Assembly: GCA_027076405.1 (NCBI GenBank)
Contig: JALTJN010000196.1
Span: 122,254-186,253 of the forward strand
DNA length: 64,000 nucleotides
Direction: 5' to 3'
DNA from: Chromatiales bacterium
GTDB taxonomy: Bacteria; Pseudomonadota; Gammaproteobacteria; UBA6429
Shown: one piece after another, positions 34,121-43,844 of the stretch
How positions within the stretch are numbered: the first letter of the stretch is position 1
Layout: each line of letters begins with the position of its first letter
The notes under the pieces: generated by a model
Databases searched by the model: none
What the model was told of the DNA's origin: nothing
What the model saw: only the letters and a program-made list of their open reading frames with translations
Program-made: the position numbers and the translations under genes

Positions 34121-34773
34121 GAGTGGCCTCGCTGGCGTTTTAATTTCTGGTAATGGTTCAGAACTGTGTTGCGATAACGGATTTGGCGTTTAATGCTCTT
34201 TTGATTATGATAAAAACCAATTGCTTTAGTTAGGCCATGTTTCTTAATTAAAGACTGGAGTAATTTTGCACTGTAGTTGACGTTGAAGTTGATATTCAGT
34301 AATTTATTGATTGATTTAATTTCATCTTTGTGCCATAGCCAATTAATTTGCATTAAACCTATATCGGTGCTGATAACTTTCTTTTTAGATATTCGAATAA
34401 TTTTAAGATTGTATTTATTAGCAAATAATTTGGCCGCATTAACGCTGGGTAACCAACGATGAATCAAATTGGGTTCTTTGTTGTATACACAGTTCCAGCG
34501 TAGTGGTTTATAACGATTATTTTGTGCAACAAGCAACACATTGTTCTTGGAAATGCGGCGTAAGGTATTAACGACACCACGCTTATCCTGACATACTACA
34601 GATTCACGATTTATATTTAATGACCAGTGGTGTGTATTGCTTTCTGTCGTTGCAATTGAGCGCAGTAAATCAGGATCAATGTCATAACGTTGTCCGTATT
34701 TATCAAAAATATCAGCAGCAAGCAATGGATAGCTTAATAGAGACAAAAGTAAATAAACAAACAATTTCTGCAT
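34117..34773 (-). CDS. lytic transglycosylase (SLT family)
   Basis: 218 aa. Signal peptide (LLAADIFDKYG), catalytic Glu in IATTESN (about residue 45) and the second SLT motif TDIGLMQINW. Opens peptidoglycan for the mating channel. A Lys-rich insertion between the motifs lengthens the usual domain. ATG 34773 overlaps the preceding stop (ATGA). Confidence 0.85.
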   Translation of the reverse strand: MQKLFVYLLLSLLSYPLLAADIFDKYGQRYDIDPDLLRSIATTESNTHHWSLNINRESVVCQDKRGVVNTLRRISKNNVLLVAQNNRYKPLRWNCVYNKEPNLIHRWLPSVNAAKLFANKYNLKIIRISKKKVISTDIGLMQINWLWHKDEIKSINKLLNINFNVNYSAKLLQSLIKKHGLTKAIGFYHNQKSIKRQIRYRNTVLNHYQKLKRQRGHS

Positions 34774-35189
34774 CACCAATCCACCGTATTAAAACCTACT
34801 TTTTTTAACCACTCTATTGCTTTGTCTCTCTTAGGCGCTTGTAATTCTAATTGTTGAAACGCAAGGCTGTGAGGATCGTTTTCGATTGGCGGGATCGTTT
34901 CATGACAGCATTCATGATGAATAAGGTATCTGATTACATATTGAGGTGTTAGTCTGTCGCGCAAAAAAGAGTGAATAATAATAGATGTTGTGTCACCTGT
35001 TATTTCATAAGAGGCGGCAGGTGCCATCTGGTTATCATGCAAACAGGATTCATCTGTATTACCTGTACTGGGTATGCCCCAAAAAATATTGGCTTTAATT
35101 TTCCCGTCAAAATAGGTATTACTGATTTTAGATAACTGTGTATCTAAAAAAGGATCGGTGTGACGCAGTTGTTGTACAGGTATAGTCAT
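34773..35189 (-). CDS. SprT-like zinc metallopeptidase-type protein (138 aa)
   Basis: Contains YVIRYLIHHECCHETIPP (about 83-100), an HExxH zinc site (HECCH) on a helix as in SprT/WLM-type minimal metallopeptidases. No signal peptide, so cytoplasmic. It is embedded and coupled (one-base overlap) between a membrane protein and the transglycosylase. Such an enzyme is not a standard T4SS component. Confidence 0.6.
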   Translation of the reverse strand: MTIPVQQLRHTDPFLDTQLSKISNTYFDGKIKANIFWGIPSTGNTDESCLHDNQMAPAASYEITGDTTSIIIHSFLRDRLTPQYVIRYLIHHECCHETIPPIENDPHSLAFQQLELQAPKRDKAIEWLKKVGFNTVDW

Positions 35190-36220
35190 TACAGAGCCGG
35201 ATAATATGAGTACTGTTCGTTTTTGTTACGCAAAACAAGTCTGTCGCCATGAATGCTGGCCTTAAAGCCAGCAATTGTGTCGCCGTCAGAGATAATTATC
35301 TGTTTGCCATTTAATTCGACAACGGAATGAGGTTTACAGTCAGGACATATGCTTGTTGTTGCAAAGGCTTTTACAATTATCTTTGGTGCACCAGATAAAT
35401 TGGTTTGTTTGTCAATGAGTTTGTCAACACTCGACTCGATGGTTGATATTTTCTCAGTAACACTATCAAGCTTATTGTTAGTTTCACTTATTAAGCGTTG
35501 ATTCGTATTTATAGTCTTTTTGATAGCAGTAATACTGGATGCTTGATTTGCTAAAGTAGCCCTTAATGACGGTGTTTCTGTTGGTGGTGGGCTATCAATT
35601 GGTGTTAATAGGGTTTGTTCTGTAGATGAATCAAATACTTCTTTATCAGCATCAGCAGGTGTAAGCGTGGTTGGATATTCTTCATCAACAATGCCTAATT
35701 CCTTACTGATATCGATAACATCTGTATTTTTATTTTCTTGCTTGGCAATTGGGGGTGTTGGCACCGCTTCTGGTAGCGCGTCATCTGGCAATATAATTGC
35801 ATCTTGATTTTGTGCCTGTTGTTTCAATAAAATTTCTTGTTGTTGCGACAAAATTAATGCCTTCTCGCTATTTTCACCCGTTAAAGAAAAATAAGCGACT
35901 GCGACAATAATAGATAACGCGCCGAAAATTAAACGATACGCTTTTCTTTTTGCGATCCGTTCATCATCACTCGCTTCTTCTTCAACGGTTAAATTGTCAT
36001 TAAATTCACTTTCATCTATGTTGTTGGAATCAAGTGTAGCGTTATCATTAAGATCAACGCTATCTAAAGATGAATGATCTTGTTCTTCTATAACCGTATC
36101 ACCGCTTGGCTGTTTACTGTCGGGTATTTCAGTATCAGTTGTGCCAGATGGGGTTGCCATAGATGAATTAAATCGATCTAAAACATCACTTGCTGATTGT
36201 TCTTTTATATCGTCTGTCAT
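35189..36220 (-). CDS. bitopic coiled-coil transfer protein (343 aa)
   Basis: Acidic cytoplasmic N-terminus (1-90), one membrane helix (about 97-114), Pro/Glu-rich periplasmic linker, a coiled coil (about 220-272) and a C-terminal globular domain with CPDCKPHSVVELNGKQIIIS and GDRLVL. The layout recalls IcmG/DotF or PilP-like channel subunits; sequence identity to them is not assured. Confidence 0.55.
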   Translation of the reverse strand: MTDDIKEQSASDVLDRFNSSMATPSGTTDTEIPDSKQPSGDTVIEEQDHSSLDSVDLNDNATLDSNNIDESEFNDNLTVEEEASDDERIAKRKAYRLIFGALSIIVAVAYFSLTGENSEKALILSQQQEILLKQQAQNQDAIILPDDALPEAVPTPPIAKQENKNTDVIDISKELGIVDEEYPTTLTPADADKEVFDSSTEQTLLTPIDSPPPTETPSLRATLANQASSITAIKKTINTNQRLISETNNKLDSVTEKISTIESSVDKLIDKQTNLSGAPKIIVKAFATTSICPDCKPHSVVELNGKQIIISDGDTIAGFKASIHGDRLVLRNKNEQYSYYPAL

Positions 36221-36225
36221 GATTG

Positions 36226-36660
36226 TTACTCTGTTGGTAATCGGATACCGTTTTCCTCAACCCATCGACCTGGCGCTATAATGACAGGTGTTTTGTGGCG
36301 TGGGTAGAGGGCGCCGTTTTGAACGCTGGCTGGCATATCAACCATTTCAATAATAGGTGGCTCCCAGACAAACTGACTGCGCGCACGCATCCTTCCTTTA
36401 AAATCACTCAATGTATCTTGTACGCCTTGTTTATAGGCATCGGTAAGATCCTTTTCTTTCAACGCACGAAATTCCATTGCTGCACGTTTGTCTTCAATCG
36501 TGATGTAACGTTGTTTGTCGCTTTCGCTTAATTGGTAATTTTTATTTTTAGCTTTACCGCCAAAGATAGTGTTCTGATGCTTTGGAGCACTAGAGCACCC
36601 GCTCAAGGTCAGAAAAAATATAAAAGTATAGATTAATTTACGCAGCATAACGTGATCCAT
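36226..36660 (-). CDS. outer-membrane lipoprotein of the tra block (144 aa)
   Basis: Lipobox LSGC at residues 19-22, so acylated and likely outer-membrane. The C-terminus reads WEPPIIEMVDMP...PVIIAPGRWVEENG. ATG 36660 has a perfect AAAGGAG site and overlaps the ATPase gene. It shares YxxGxxxT and the late Pro-rich pattern with the lipoprotein at 39951, so the two may be distant paralogues. Confidence 0.7.
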   Translation of the reverse strand: MDHVMLRKLIYTFIFFLTLSGCSSAPKHQNTIFGGKAKNKNYQLSESDKQRYITIEDKRAAMEFRALKEKDLTDAYKQGVQDTLSDFKGRMRARSQFVWEPPIIEMVDMPASVQNGALYPRHKTPVIIAPGRWVEENGIRLPTE

Positions 36661-39484
36661 AAGGGTACTCCTTTGAAAGTTCTATAATGGCGGCGCGCTG
36701 CGCTTGCATGGCAGTCATGCCTTGTTCTTTTTTTTCTTTAATACGTGCTTTGCGTATTTCGACATCTTCGGGTGTGGTTGTGCCTATCCATAATGACACT
36801 GGATTTGAGACGACTCTGAATTTTCCGGAGTAAGGGCGATCATCATCCATGATAGCGCGGTAATAAACTTCAGAATAATAGGGCGGCAATGATGAAACGC
36901 TTTGCCACATCGCCACATCTTCATCGGTGAGTGAAAGAAGTTTTTTTCCAATAGGATGATCGGTTGCATTACAAGATAGTAAGTAATAGTGTTTTGTATT
37001 CTGTATAATACCCGATTGAGAATTACCGTCACCGATCTCCATGGCAACCAATTTTGCAAAGTCCTCGATTGTTTGACTAATTAAAAATATTCCCATGTTG
37101 TGTTTTCGCATTTCACGAAAATAGCCGGCGATAATTTTAGCAATGGACGGTTGAGCGAGTGCAGCCCAGGCTTCATCGATGGCGAGTATTTTTCTGACAT
37201 TCTTTCCAAGGATATGCTTGGAATACATTTCTATTTGATAAAACAACACAACCATGACGATAGGTAAACATGATGAACCTGATAATTTGTCAGTTTCAAA
37301 AACAATAGTATCGGCCTCCCAATCAGCCTGCAGTGGGCCATCAAATAACTTGCCAAACAAACCATCTTTGGTGTATTCAAACAACTGTCTAGCAATTGAT
37401 TCACCTTTCTCGCCGTAATGTTCTTGTAAGTAACAAACATAATCCGTCAAGATAATTTCTTGCTCGATGGGATGTGTTTCAAAAAGTTTAGTTAATGCTT
37501 GAAGCATAAGACCTAAATCTTCAGGATTAAGAGTGGTTTTAACCACCGAATCCTCTGAGGCACGCGACAGTGCCATAGCTTTTAATGTGCCATGAATAAA
37601 TTCAAGTTCAATTTTATCAGGTGGGCGACGTTTCCCATTTTCCATTCCAGTGTAAAGCGGGTTCAGGCACGTCGGGGTAACGCCGTCTTCATCATCAAGC
37701 ATGAGTTTGACATAACTGCCACCATTGGACTCACAAAAACTTTGATAAGAGTTACCTTTATCAATAATAAATATCTTCATTTTATCTGAAGATTTCATTT
37801 GACCTAAAATAGTGTTAACCATAAAACTTTTACCGCTACCGGTACCACCGACAAAAATAGAATGAGCGGCAGTAATGCGATCATGAAAAGGGTTGATATA
37901 GATAGGTTCACCGATGGCGCTATTAACCAAAACAGCGGCTTTTTTCTTTGTCGGGTGATTAGTGGCTAACCCTTGGTATGAGGTGAAAATAGGGCACAGA
38001 TCAGCGAAGTTACTCGAAAGCGTGGGAGAATAACGTTGTAGCAATCGTTGTCCTGTTTTACGCATATTAAGCGGCAAGCTATGGTGTACGATCGCATCCC
38101 CACGATCAGTTTCAAAATAACCTTCTTGCCAAAGATGTTCTTGAAGATCTGTAGCACGCTGTTCTGTTTCTTCTTCGTTATCACCAATCATAATGCAATG
38201 AAAACTCGCATTGAACACTAATTCAGTTTCTCTCTCTTCGGGATTTGTTGCGTGAGAAATATAATCCATGTCATCTTTTTGGTTTTGCAGTTGCTGCATG
38301 TCAGGTTTAAACATAGGCATGTGAGCGAAGGCATTTTCTTTGCTCCAAAGCGCGCCTTTACGCACAGATAGGGCGCGGCGCACTGAACTTTGACTGCCCA
38401 CATGAAAATTACAACTTACCCAAGAACGTCCTTCGGTTAGGCGTATTGCTTCCATAATCATTCCGGCGCGCGTAGTCGTCGGTAAATGTTTTACAGAACA
38501 TGCCCGGTAAAATGTTTTTCCTATCTGCCAGCCTTTCTGGGTCGTATTGATCGGTGAATAGGTTGACGAACTACCTATTGTTCTCTTGCCATTACGTACG
38601 GCACGCTCTTTAATGATGTTCCCGATAAATTCTCTAATAGTAAAGGATGAACGATACGTTGGAGAGGCTACATTTAGATTTCGCTCCGGATTAAGCTCAC
38701 GATAAAGCGCGTCAACCAAACCTTGGCCTGTTATCACGCTAATATTGAAATTACCCGTGGTAAGCGCTTGTTGTATATTGTCTTTATGGCGTAAAAATTT
38801 TTTGCGTTCACTTGCATAAAGCGATGCATATAACTTATAGAGATTTAGAAAACCAAAACCAGACAAGAGCTTATGGTATATTTTACCAAATAAATTGGCA
38901 CCAGAAGACCAGGGTGGAGAATAAATAAAAATCAGAAATGATTCGCTGTGATTAGCATAACGACCGGTAGAAATGGCGCGTTCTATATTAATAGAGGCGC
39001 TTTCTTTTGATCCATCATCCTCGACATCTTCACTAAATTCGTCAAATAAATCATCTTTAGCTTTATCAATCATATCGGCTGAGATATTGCTAAAAAAACC
39101 CTTTGTTGCACCTTGCAACTGGCGATCAATTGTTGATCCAATAATTTCCTTGGCAAAAGGGGCGTCACTGATGTTTTGAGAAAACTCATTCAATATGCCG
39201 TTAATATTATTATGCGTAAACCGTATAAATTGACCGCAGGCATTGGCAGGAAACCGATTAAGCCCATAGGCTAAAAGACTGGCAACGCCAGATTTTTCGT
39301 CCTCAGAAAAAGACTCGTCATTAATGCTGCCAATTTGCCATATATAAGCAAACCGGCCATCTTGAGTATGAAAGTAACTACCGTCCTTAACGTAAGTGTA
39401 TGCGTCCAGCATGTCCTCGATGGGGCTTGTGTTGACGTAATTACGTTGTGCAAGCTCATTTAATAATTTGTCTGATGCGCCCAT
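36638..39484 (-). CDS. traC: VirB4/TraC-type conjugation ATPase
   Basis: 948 aa. Walker A VGGTGSGKSFMV (about residue 545), Walker B KILAIDEAWAAL (about 765), N-terminal TraC domain and late EVYYRAIMDDDRPYSG. This matches the PFL_4706/TIGR03744 ATPases of MPF_G elements, which energise pilus and channel assembly at the inner membrane. It starts one base inside the previous stop. Confidence 0.9.
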   Translation of the reverse strand: MGASDKLLNELAQRNYVNTSPIEDMLDAYTYVKDGSYFHTQDGRFAYIWQIGSINDESFSEDEKSGVASLLAYGLNRFPANACGQFIRFTHNNINGILNEFSQNISDAPFAKEIIGSTIDRQLQGATKGFFSNISADMIDKAKDDLFDEFSEDVEDDGSKESASINIERAISTGRYANHSESFLIFIYSPPWSSGANLFGKIYHKLLSGFGFLNLYKLYASLYASERKKFLRHKDNIQQALTTGNFNISVITGQGLVDALYRELNPERNLNVASPTYRSSFTIREFIGNIIKERAVRNGKRTIGSSSTYSPINTTQKGWQIGKTFYRACSVKHLPTTTRAGMIMEAIRLTEGRSWVSCNFHVGSQSSVRRALSVRKGALWSKENAFAHMPMFKPDMQQLQNQKDDMDYISHATNPEERETELVFNASFHCIMIGDNEEETEQRATDLQEHLWQEGYFETDRGDAIVHHSLPLNMRKTGQRLLQRYSPTLSSNFADLCPIFTSYQGLATNHPTKKKAAVLVNSAIGEPIYINPFHDRITAAHSIFVGGTGSGKSFMVNTILGQMKSSDKMKIFIIDKGNSYQSFCESNGGSYVKLMLDDEDGVTPTCLNPLYTGMENGKRRPPDKIELEFIHGTLKAMALSRASEDSVVKTTLNPEDLGLMLQALTKLFETHPIEQEIILTDYVCYLQEHYGEKGESIARQLFEYTKDGLFGKLFDGPLQADWEADTIVFETDKLSGSSCLPIVMVVLFYQIEMYSKHILGKNVRKILAIDEAWAALAQPSIAKIIAGYFREMRKHNMGIFLISQTIEDFAKLVAMEIGDGNSQSGIIQNTKHYYLLSCNATDHPIGKKLLSLTDEDVAMWQSVSSLPPYYSEVYYRAIMDDDRPYSGKFRVVSNPVSLWIGTTTPEDVEIRKARIKEKKEQGMTAMQAQRAAIIELSKEYPYGSRYAA

Positions 39485-39966
39485 TATTCCATACCTGTTT
39501 TTCGTGGATAAAAAGCAATCAGTTTCGCATCAGGAAATGCATACCCATACAAGCCGGTTTGATGGGCTATTTCATCCATTAACGCCCCAAGTTTTTTGTA
39601 ATCGTGCTGTAGTACAACTGGGGAATTAAGTTGTAGTTGAGTTAGCGTTGATAATTCTGGGGTAAAACCAAGCGTGCGCGCAATGAGTGTCGCTATAGTT
39701 TTAAGATTAAGTGATTTGCCTTGCACAACACGAAGTTTAGCGAGCGTTGCGGGTATTAAATAATTCGATCTTGCCTGTGTAGGGTTGCGCGCAAACAATT
39801 GCCGGATCAATACCGCATCACTTTCTCTGTTGACCACGGCGGGACGACGCATGATATTAGCTTGAGCGCGTTCACGAATATTGTCTTTTTCATACGCTGT
39901 TGAAAAGGCATACGTCGCTAATGGCATCGTCATTGCTATGCAAAGAAAGACTATTCGAGTGACCAT
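39484..39966 (-). CDS. periplasmic transfer protein, DotD/TcpQ-like C-terminus (160 aa)
   Basis: Signal peptide to about residue 20. The C-terminal 90 residues (KSLNLKTIATLIARTLGFTP...VVLQHDYKKLGALMDEIAHQTGL) look like the small alpha-beta module found in DotD, TcpQ and secretin N-domains. It may be a core-complex outer-membrane partner. ATG 39966 has AGGAAAGG upstream; a start at 39996 would overlap the lipoprotein more. Confidence 0.55.
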   Translation of the reverse strand: MVTRIVFLCIAMTMPLATYAFSTAYEKDNIRERAQANIMRRPAVVNRESDAVLIRQLFARNPTQARSNYLIPATLAKLRVVQGKSLNLKTIATLIARTLGFTPELSTLTQLQLNSPVVLQHDYKKLGALMDEIAHQTGLYGYAFPDAKLIAFYPRKTGME

Positions 39967-40295
39967 CCGCCTTTCCTTAAAATGCTGTGTTCCCAATGAC
40001 CGGCAATACGGCGGCCGGTGCGCGGATCAATATCATCAACAACCCAAATGGGGACAATTTCATCAGGTCGTCTTAAGGGGAGATAAGGATCAGTGACACC
40101 ATAAACGCGCCTTTCTTTTAACCCTTCACGCAGAAGTTCTATCGTGTTGCGTGCGCCTTCACGATAGGATTCATCGTAAATATCCTCCGGTGATGCGCCT
40201 TTGGGTAACTCGTCACGAGAAGCTGTGCCAGCACATGCTGTAAGTGCAGAAAAGCTTAATAAAACCAAGCCAAATTTAAAGTAATGATTCATCAT
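39951..40295 (-). CDS. tra-block lipoprotein (114 aa)
   Basis: Lipobox LTAC after a short hydrophobic segment. DIYDESYREGARNTIELL, then a Pro-rich C-terminus with VDDIDPRTGRRIAGHWEH. It occupies the place of the TIGR03751 lipoprotein between the TraB-like gene and the ATPase in MPF_G operons. Start set at ATG 40295 (GAGG upstream); the frame open to 40376 lies inside the previous gene. Confidence 0.65.
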   Translation of the reverse strand: MMNHYFKFGLVLLSFSALTACAGTASRDELPKGASPEDIYDESYREGARNTIELLREGLKERRVYGVTDPYLPLRRPDEIVPIWVVDDIDPRTGRRIAGHWEHSILRKGGWSLE

Positions 40296-41634
40296 CCAGT
40301 GGTACCTCATCTTGACTGATCTGAATAGTAAAGGGGCTGCTTGTGAATAGTTGTAAATCTCGCCCTGCTTCAACATGGACCACAGGCACCGTAGCAGCGA
40401 CCTTGTTGGCGAGTATTTGAGATACTTGAGCTGCAGAGGATTGAATACCAGAGCCTAATGCGGATCTAAAACGATCGCCTGTTAATGTTGATGTGGTGCT
40501 ACCCGTAACAGAATTAACAGTGCTGGTGAATTGATTGTTTTGCAATCCCCCGCCAAATGCACCTAGAAACTGTGATAAAGCGAGATAAGCAACATCAGAT
40601 GCAGGTGTTTCGATCACCGTGCCTTTGATATCCAATGAATTGTCGCTGGCATCGTTAATATAACCGTTAATAGGAATAAACTGTTGTTCACCATTATCAT
40701 CCCAATAAGATAGTCGTTCCACTTTAACCCTCGCACGTTTTGTTGTCTGAACGCCCACGCAAACGCCGATGATATGCGCATTGGCTAAATCGATTGACGC
40801 GTGCATAGGGCCTTTAAAAATCCCCCGCACCTTTAAGGTAACAGGGATATTAGAAAACAGATCGTCAATTTTAGTGTCACCGCCAATAGGGCAGTCGATG
40901 CCGTGAAGGTTGGTTATTTTGACAAATGAACCGCCAGGCACAGAAAGGCCAACAGTGTCAGTTTCCTCGGATAAATTGGGTGTTATATTGCTGTCTTTGG
41001 CTGAAATTTCTTTAACGCCATCAAGCGTGAAACTGTCGCTAATAGTATCACCTAAGGAATCTTGTTCTGTCGTCGTTTTTGTTGTTACGGGTCGACCAAA
41101 AGCCTTATAATCAAAATCATCAATAACTGGTTGTTCAGCAAGCGGGGCATCTGGCAAAGCATCGCTATCACTTTTGTATTCACTGTATGTTCTGTTAAAC
41201 GCGCCTTCTTGAACCAGTGTTGAAATTTCCTGCAACTGACCGTTAATCTTATTAAAAGATTCCTCAAAAGTTTGTTGTTTTTGTTGGTTTTTCTTTTCAA
41301 GATCAGCTCTTAATTGCCGTTCAGCATTTAATTGTCGCTGAAGTTGATTAAGTTTTTCACCAAAGGTCACCAACACACCACTCTGTGAAGGAGAGGTTAC
41401 CCCTAGATTATCAAATGCTTTTTGTGCTTCGGCTTCTTTTTGGGATTGTTCCGCTTGTTCTTCCGCGTTATAAACAGGATCGGTTGAATTTATATTTGCT
41501 GTATCAAAGCTCCCTGTTTTATAAAGAGCAAGCAACAGGCCGCCAACAATAATAAAGCCAAGCACAAGCGGGTTTGGTTTTTTATTGGTTGAAGGCTTAT
41601 TTTCCTCTGTAATTTCTATTGGTTCGTCAGACAT
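40276..41634 (-). CDS. traB: TraB/VirB10-like scaffold (PFL_4705/TIGR03752-like)
   Basis: 452 aa. Short cytoplasmic tail, one membrane helix (about 22-40), coiled coil (about 75-150), then a C-terminal domain with IDCPIGGDTKIDDLFSNIPVTLKVRG and GVCVGVQTTKRARVKVERLSYWDD. This is the layout of VirB10/TraB proteins that span from inner to outer membrane. Confidence 0.8.
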   Translation of the reverse strand: MSDEPIEITEENKPSTNKKPNPLVLGFIIVGGLLLALYKTGSFDTANINSTDPVYNAEEQAEQSQKEAEAQKAFDNLGVTSPSQSGVLVTFGEKLNQLQRQLNAERQLRADLEKKNQQKQQTFEESFNKINGQLQEISTLVQEGAFNRTYSEYKSDSDALPDAPLAEQPVIDDFDYKAFGRPVTTKTTTEQDSLGDTISDSFTLDGVKEISAKDSNITPNLSEETDTVGLSVPGGSFVKITNLHGIDCPIGGDTKIDDLFSNIPVTLKVRGIFKGPMHASIDLANAHIIGVCVGVQTTKRARVKVERLSYWDDNGEQQFIPINGYINDASDNSLDIKGTVIETPASDVAYLALSQFLGAFGGGLQNNQFTSTVNSVTGSTTSTLTGDRFRSALGSGIQSSAAQVSQILANKVAATVPVVHVEAGRDLQLFTSSPFTIQISQDEVPLDDESLL

Positions 41635-41643
41635 ATAACCATC

Positions 41644-42456
41644 CTAGCGGCGATAACGCTGACGTTTTGAAACAATATAGATAAGACCTTGGTGTTTTGA
41701 GCTGCGATGGTCAATAGCAAACTCTGGGGCAGGACTTAACCGCCCATCATACGGCACCATTGATATTTCTTTAACGCGTCCAAAAGCTCGCTTTAAAGCT
41801 GGCGATGAAAAATTTATGGATTGAATCGCAACATGGTAAGGGGTGCGACCGTAGTTTTCTGCCAATAAAATAGTGCCGACTGTGGTGCGGCCATGCCAGA
41901 CTTCTTCAATATAAAAGCTGACAGAGCCTTGCCTAAAAACCAGACGAGCTTTCTTTGTTCCTTTGGGACGCTCGATACGGACGCCTTCAGGCGGCTTGCC
42001 GTTGCTTGTGCCTAGCATCATAAATTCCATTAACTTACGCCGTTCTTTTTTTGTTGATGCTTCTTTATTATCAGGTGTAACATCATCAAGATCATTGATG
42101 GCTTTAACAATCGTGTCAGGGCAATTTATTCTTGCGAGCAATTTTAGGGTATACGTGCGACCACTTTTGCCATGAACAAAAACAATACCATGATATGTTT
42201 TTTCGCTAGTTTTAAAGTATAAACGATCACTAAAAGGGGTGATTTTATTGTCATCAAGGCCTTCTGGGTTTTGTTTTAATCGACCGATAATCGGTTCTGG
42301 AAAAACAACCTCTGTCCAGATATCGCCAACATAAATACGTTTTGGTTTATCGCTAAAGTAAACCTCACGCAACCCGTTATCACACGCAGCATAAGCAGTG
42401 ATTTCTGTGCCCATGAGGATAAGAAACAAAAGACCAAAGAGTAGTCGTTTCTTCAT
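41644..42456 (-). CDS. TraK/VirB9-like protein (PFL_4704/TIGR03749-like)
   Basis: 270 aa. Signal peptide, then beta-rich body (RIYVGDIWTEVVFPEPIIG; FVHGKSGRTYTLKL). It lies between TraE- and TraB-like genes, as TIGR03749 proteins do. Outer-membrane core-complex component. Overlaps the preceding gene by 4 bases. Confidence 0.75.
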   Translation of the reverse strand: MKKRLLFGLLFLILMGTEITAYAACDNGLREVYFSDKPKRIYVGDIWTEVVFPEPIIGRLKQNPEGLDDNKITPFSDRLYFKTSEKTYHGIVFVHGKSGRTYTLKLLARINCPDTIVKAINDLDDVTPDNKEASTKKERRKLMEFMMLGTSNGKPPEGVRIERPKGTKKARLVFRQGSVSFYIEEVWHGRTTVGTILLAENYGRTPYHVAIQSINFSSPALKRAFGRVKEISMVPYDGRLSPAPEFAIDHRSSKHQGLIYIVSKRQRYRR

Positions 42457-43103
42457 AATTTCTGATCCTTAATATCAATTAATGCCAAGCCTAACTTTCG
42501 CCCCTCATTGGGTGCCACCTTAGACATGCGGATACCAAATTTAATTTTCCAGGGTTTGCCTAAGACGGTAAGTGCCGCAGATTGTGAGACTTTTCCTGTA
42601 CCAGTAAGGGTATAACTGGTGCTATCTTGAAATAATTCCCAATCAACGATAGTGAGTGATTGGGTAATATCGTTATTCTTGGCAGAACGTATCAATTTCT
42701 CTAATAAGGGTTTTTTCTTAAGAGCAATTCGATAATCGTACATATTAAGTAAATAGCTAATATTCTTTTCAATGGTAGTAGGATCATAGTTGTATTGATG
42801 GCTAAGCGCCCTTAATCCGTAATTGATAACAGCTTCATCGGGACGTTTATCGGTAGAAACAAACACACCATCGCCCTCACTAAATCCGTACATGATCCGG
42901 TTTGCTGACAGAAAACCAATAAATGTATCTTTTTTGTAGTTGGCAAACGCCAGAATGGCGATAATACTTACCGCGAAAAACCCGACAATTGCCATGGTGG
43001 TGAAGGTACGTGCGTTTGATGACGCATTCAAGGCCAACAACGACCATATTTCACCGGTTTCAGCGACTTCATCTGCAACTGTATGAGGTTTCTTTTTGCT
43101 CAT
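42453..43103 (-). CDS. TraE/VirB8-like protein (PFL_4703/TIGR03746-like)
   Basis: 216 aa. One N-terminal membrane helix (about 35-56), periplasmic remainder with SLTIVDWELFQDSTSYTLTGTGKV. This is the size and layout of TIGR03746/TraE inner-membrane bridge proteins. Confidence 0.75.
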   Translation of the reverse strand: MSKKKPHTVADEVAETGEIWSLLALNASSNARTFTTMAIVGFFAVSIIAILAFANYKKDTFIGFLSANRIMYGFSEGDGVFVSTDKRPDEAVINYGLRALSHQYNYDPTTIEKNISYLLNMYDYRIALKKKPLLEKLIRSAKNNDITQSLTIVDWELFQDSTSYTLTGTGKVSQSAALTVLGKPWKIKFGIRMSKVAPNEGRKLGLALIDIKDQKL

Positions 43104-43104
43104 G

Positions 43105-43455
43105 TTAGTAGTGGTACCGGTTGCGTACGTATGGCGGTGAAAGCAGTCCCTGTGATTGCCAGCTTTTAGTAATTAGAACCGATAAAACCCCGAACAGATC
43201 ACCAATAACAGGTACTTTTCGTGTAGAGGGGTTTGTTAACAGGTTTGATAATTTGTATTGGATGTATCCACCTGGAAACCCTTCGGATGCTTTTTGAATA
43301 ACCATAGCGGTGGCATAACCGCCGCCAACAGCGGCAACCGATCCAAACAACGGATCAATGAAAATCAATGATAACACCATAATACCGAGACCACCGGTTG
43401 TCAGACCGACAACCCGTAGCGGCATTAAGGCGTAAACAGGGCAAGGGCGCTCCAT
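43105..43455 (-). CDS. TraL-like membrane protein (TIGR03750-like, 116 aa)
   Basis: Two hydrophobic segments (about 12-32 and 36-50), followed by a polar part with GFPGGYIQYKLSNLL. It sits between the pilin-like and TraE-like genes, as TIGR03750 proteins do. Confidence 0.65.
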   Translation of the reverse strand: MERPCPVYALMPLRVVGLTTGGLGIMVLSLIFIDPLFGSVAAVGGGYATAMVIQKASEGFPGGYIQYKLSNLLTNPSTRKVPVIGDLFGVLSVLITKSWQSQGLLSPPYVRNRYHY

Positions 43456-43844
43456 TAGACTGTTACACCCCCGATACGTGCCGCACCAAGCAAGATGTCA
43501 TCGCCAAAGGCAAAGATAATGGCGGCGAGCGCAGCCCAGCGCAGATATTGTGTTAAACCAGTAACATACAAAATAGCTGCTGCTGCAACACTTATCCAGA
43601 CACCACCGGTCGCAATGGTATCCCACCATTCAGCACCACCTTTGGCAAACGCACCTTTTAGGCCTGTTGGCGGTTGAAACGTATTATCATTAAATGTGAA
43701 GCGACCAGTGCCACTGCCACTACCACTGTTATTATTACCGGCGGCGGCTGCCAACTCTGGCATAAAAAACATAAACGTGAGAATCAGGGCGTGCATCACG
43801 CCAAAAAAAACACGCGGGTCAATACGTCGCATAAAATCAATCAT
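43455..43844 (-). CDS. pilin-like membrane protein (PFL_4702/TIGR03745-like)
   Basis: 129 aa. Leader to about AAAAG (residue 36), Gly/Ser-rich stretch, then two hydrophobic helices (about 78-98 and 101-120): the shape of TraA/TrbC-type conjugative pilins. ATG 43844 has AAGGAG upstream; the longer frame to 43922 lies in the previous gene. Confidence 0.7.
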   Translation of the reverse strand: MIDFMRRIDPRVFFGVMHALILTFMFFMPELAAAAGNNNSGSGSGTGRFTFNDNTFQPPTGLKGAFAKGGAEWWDTIATGGVWISVAAAAILYVTGLTQYLRWAALAAIIFAFGDDILLGAARIGGVTV

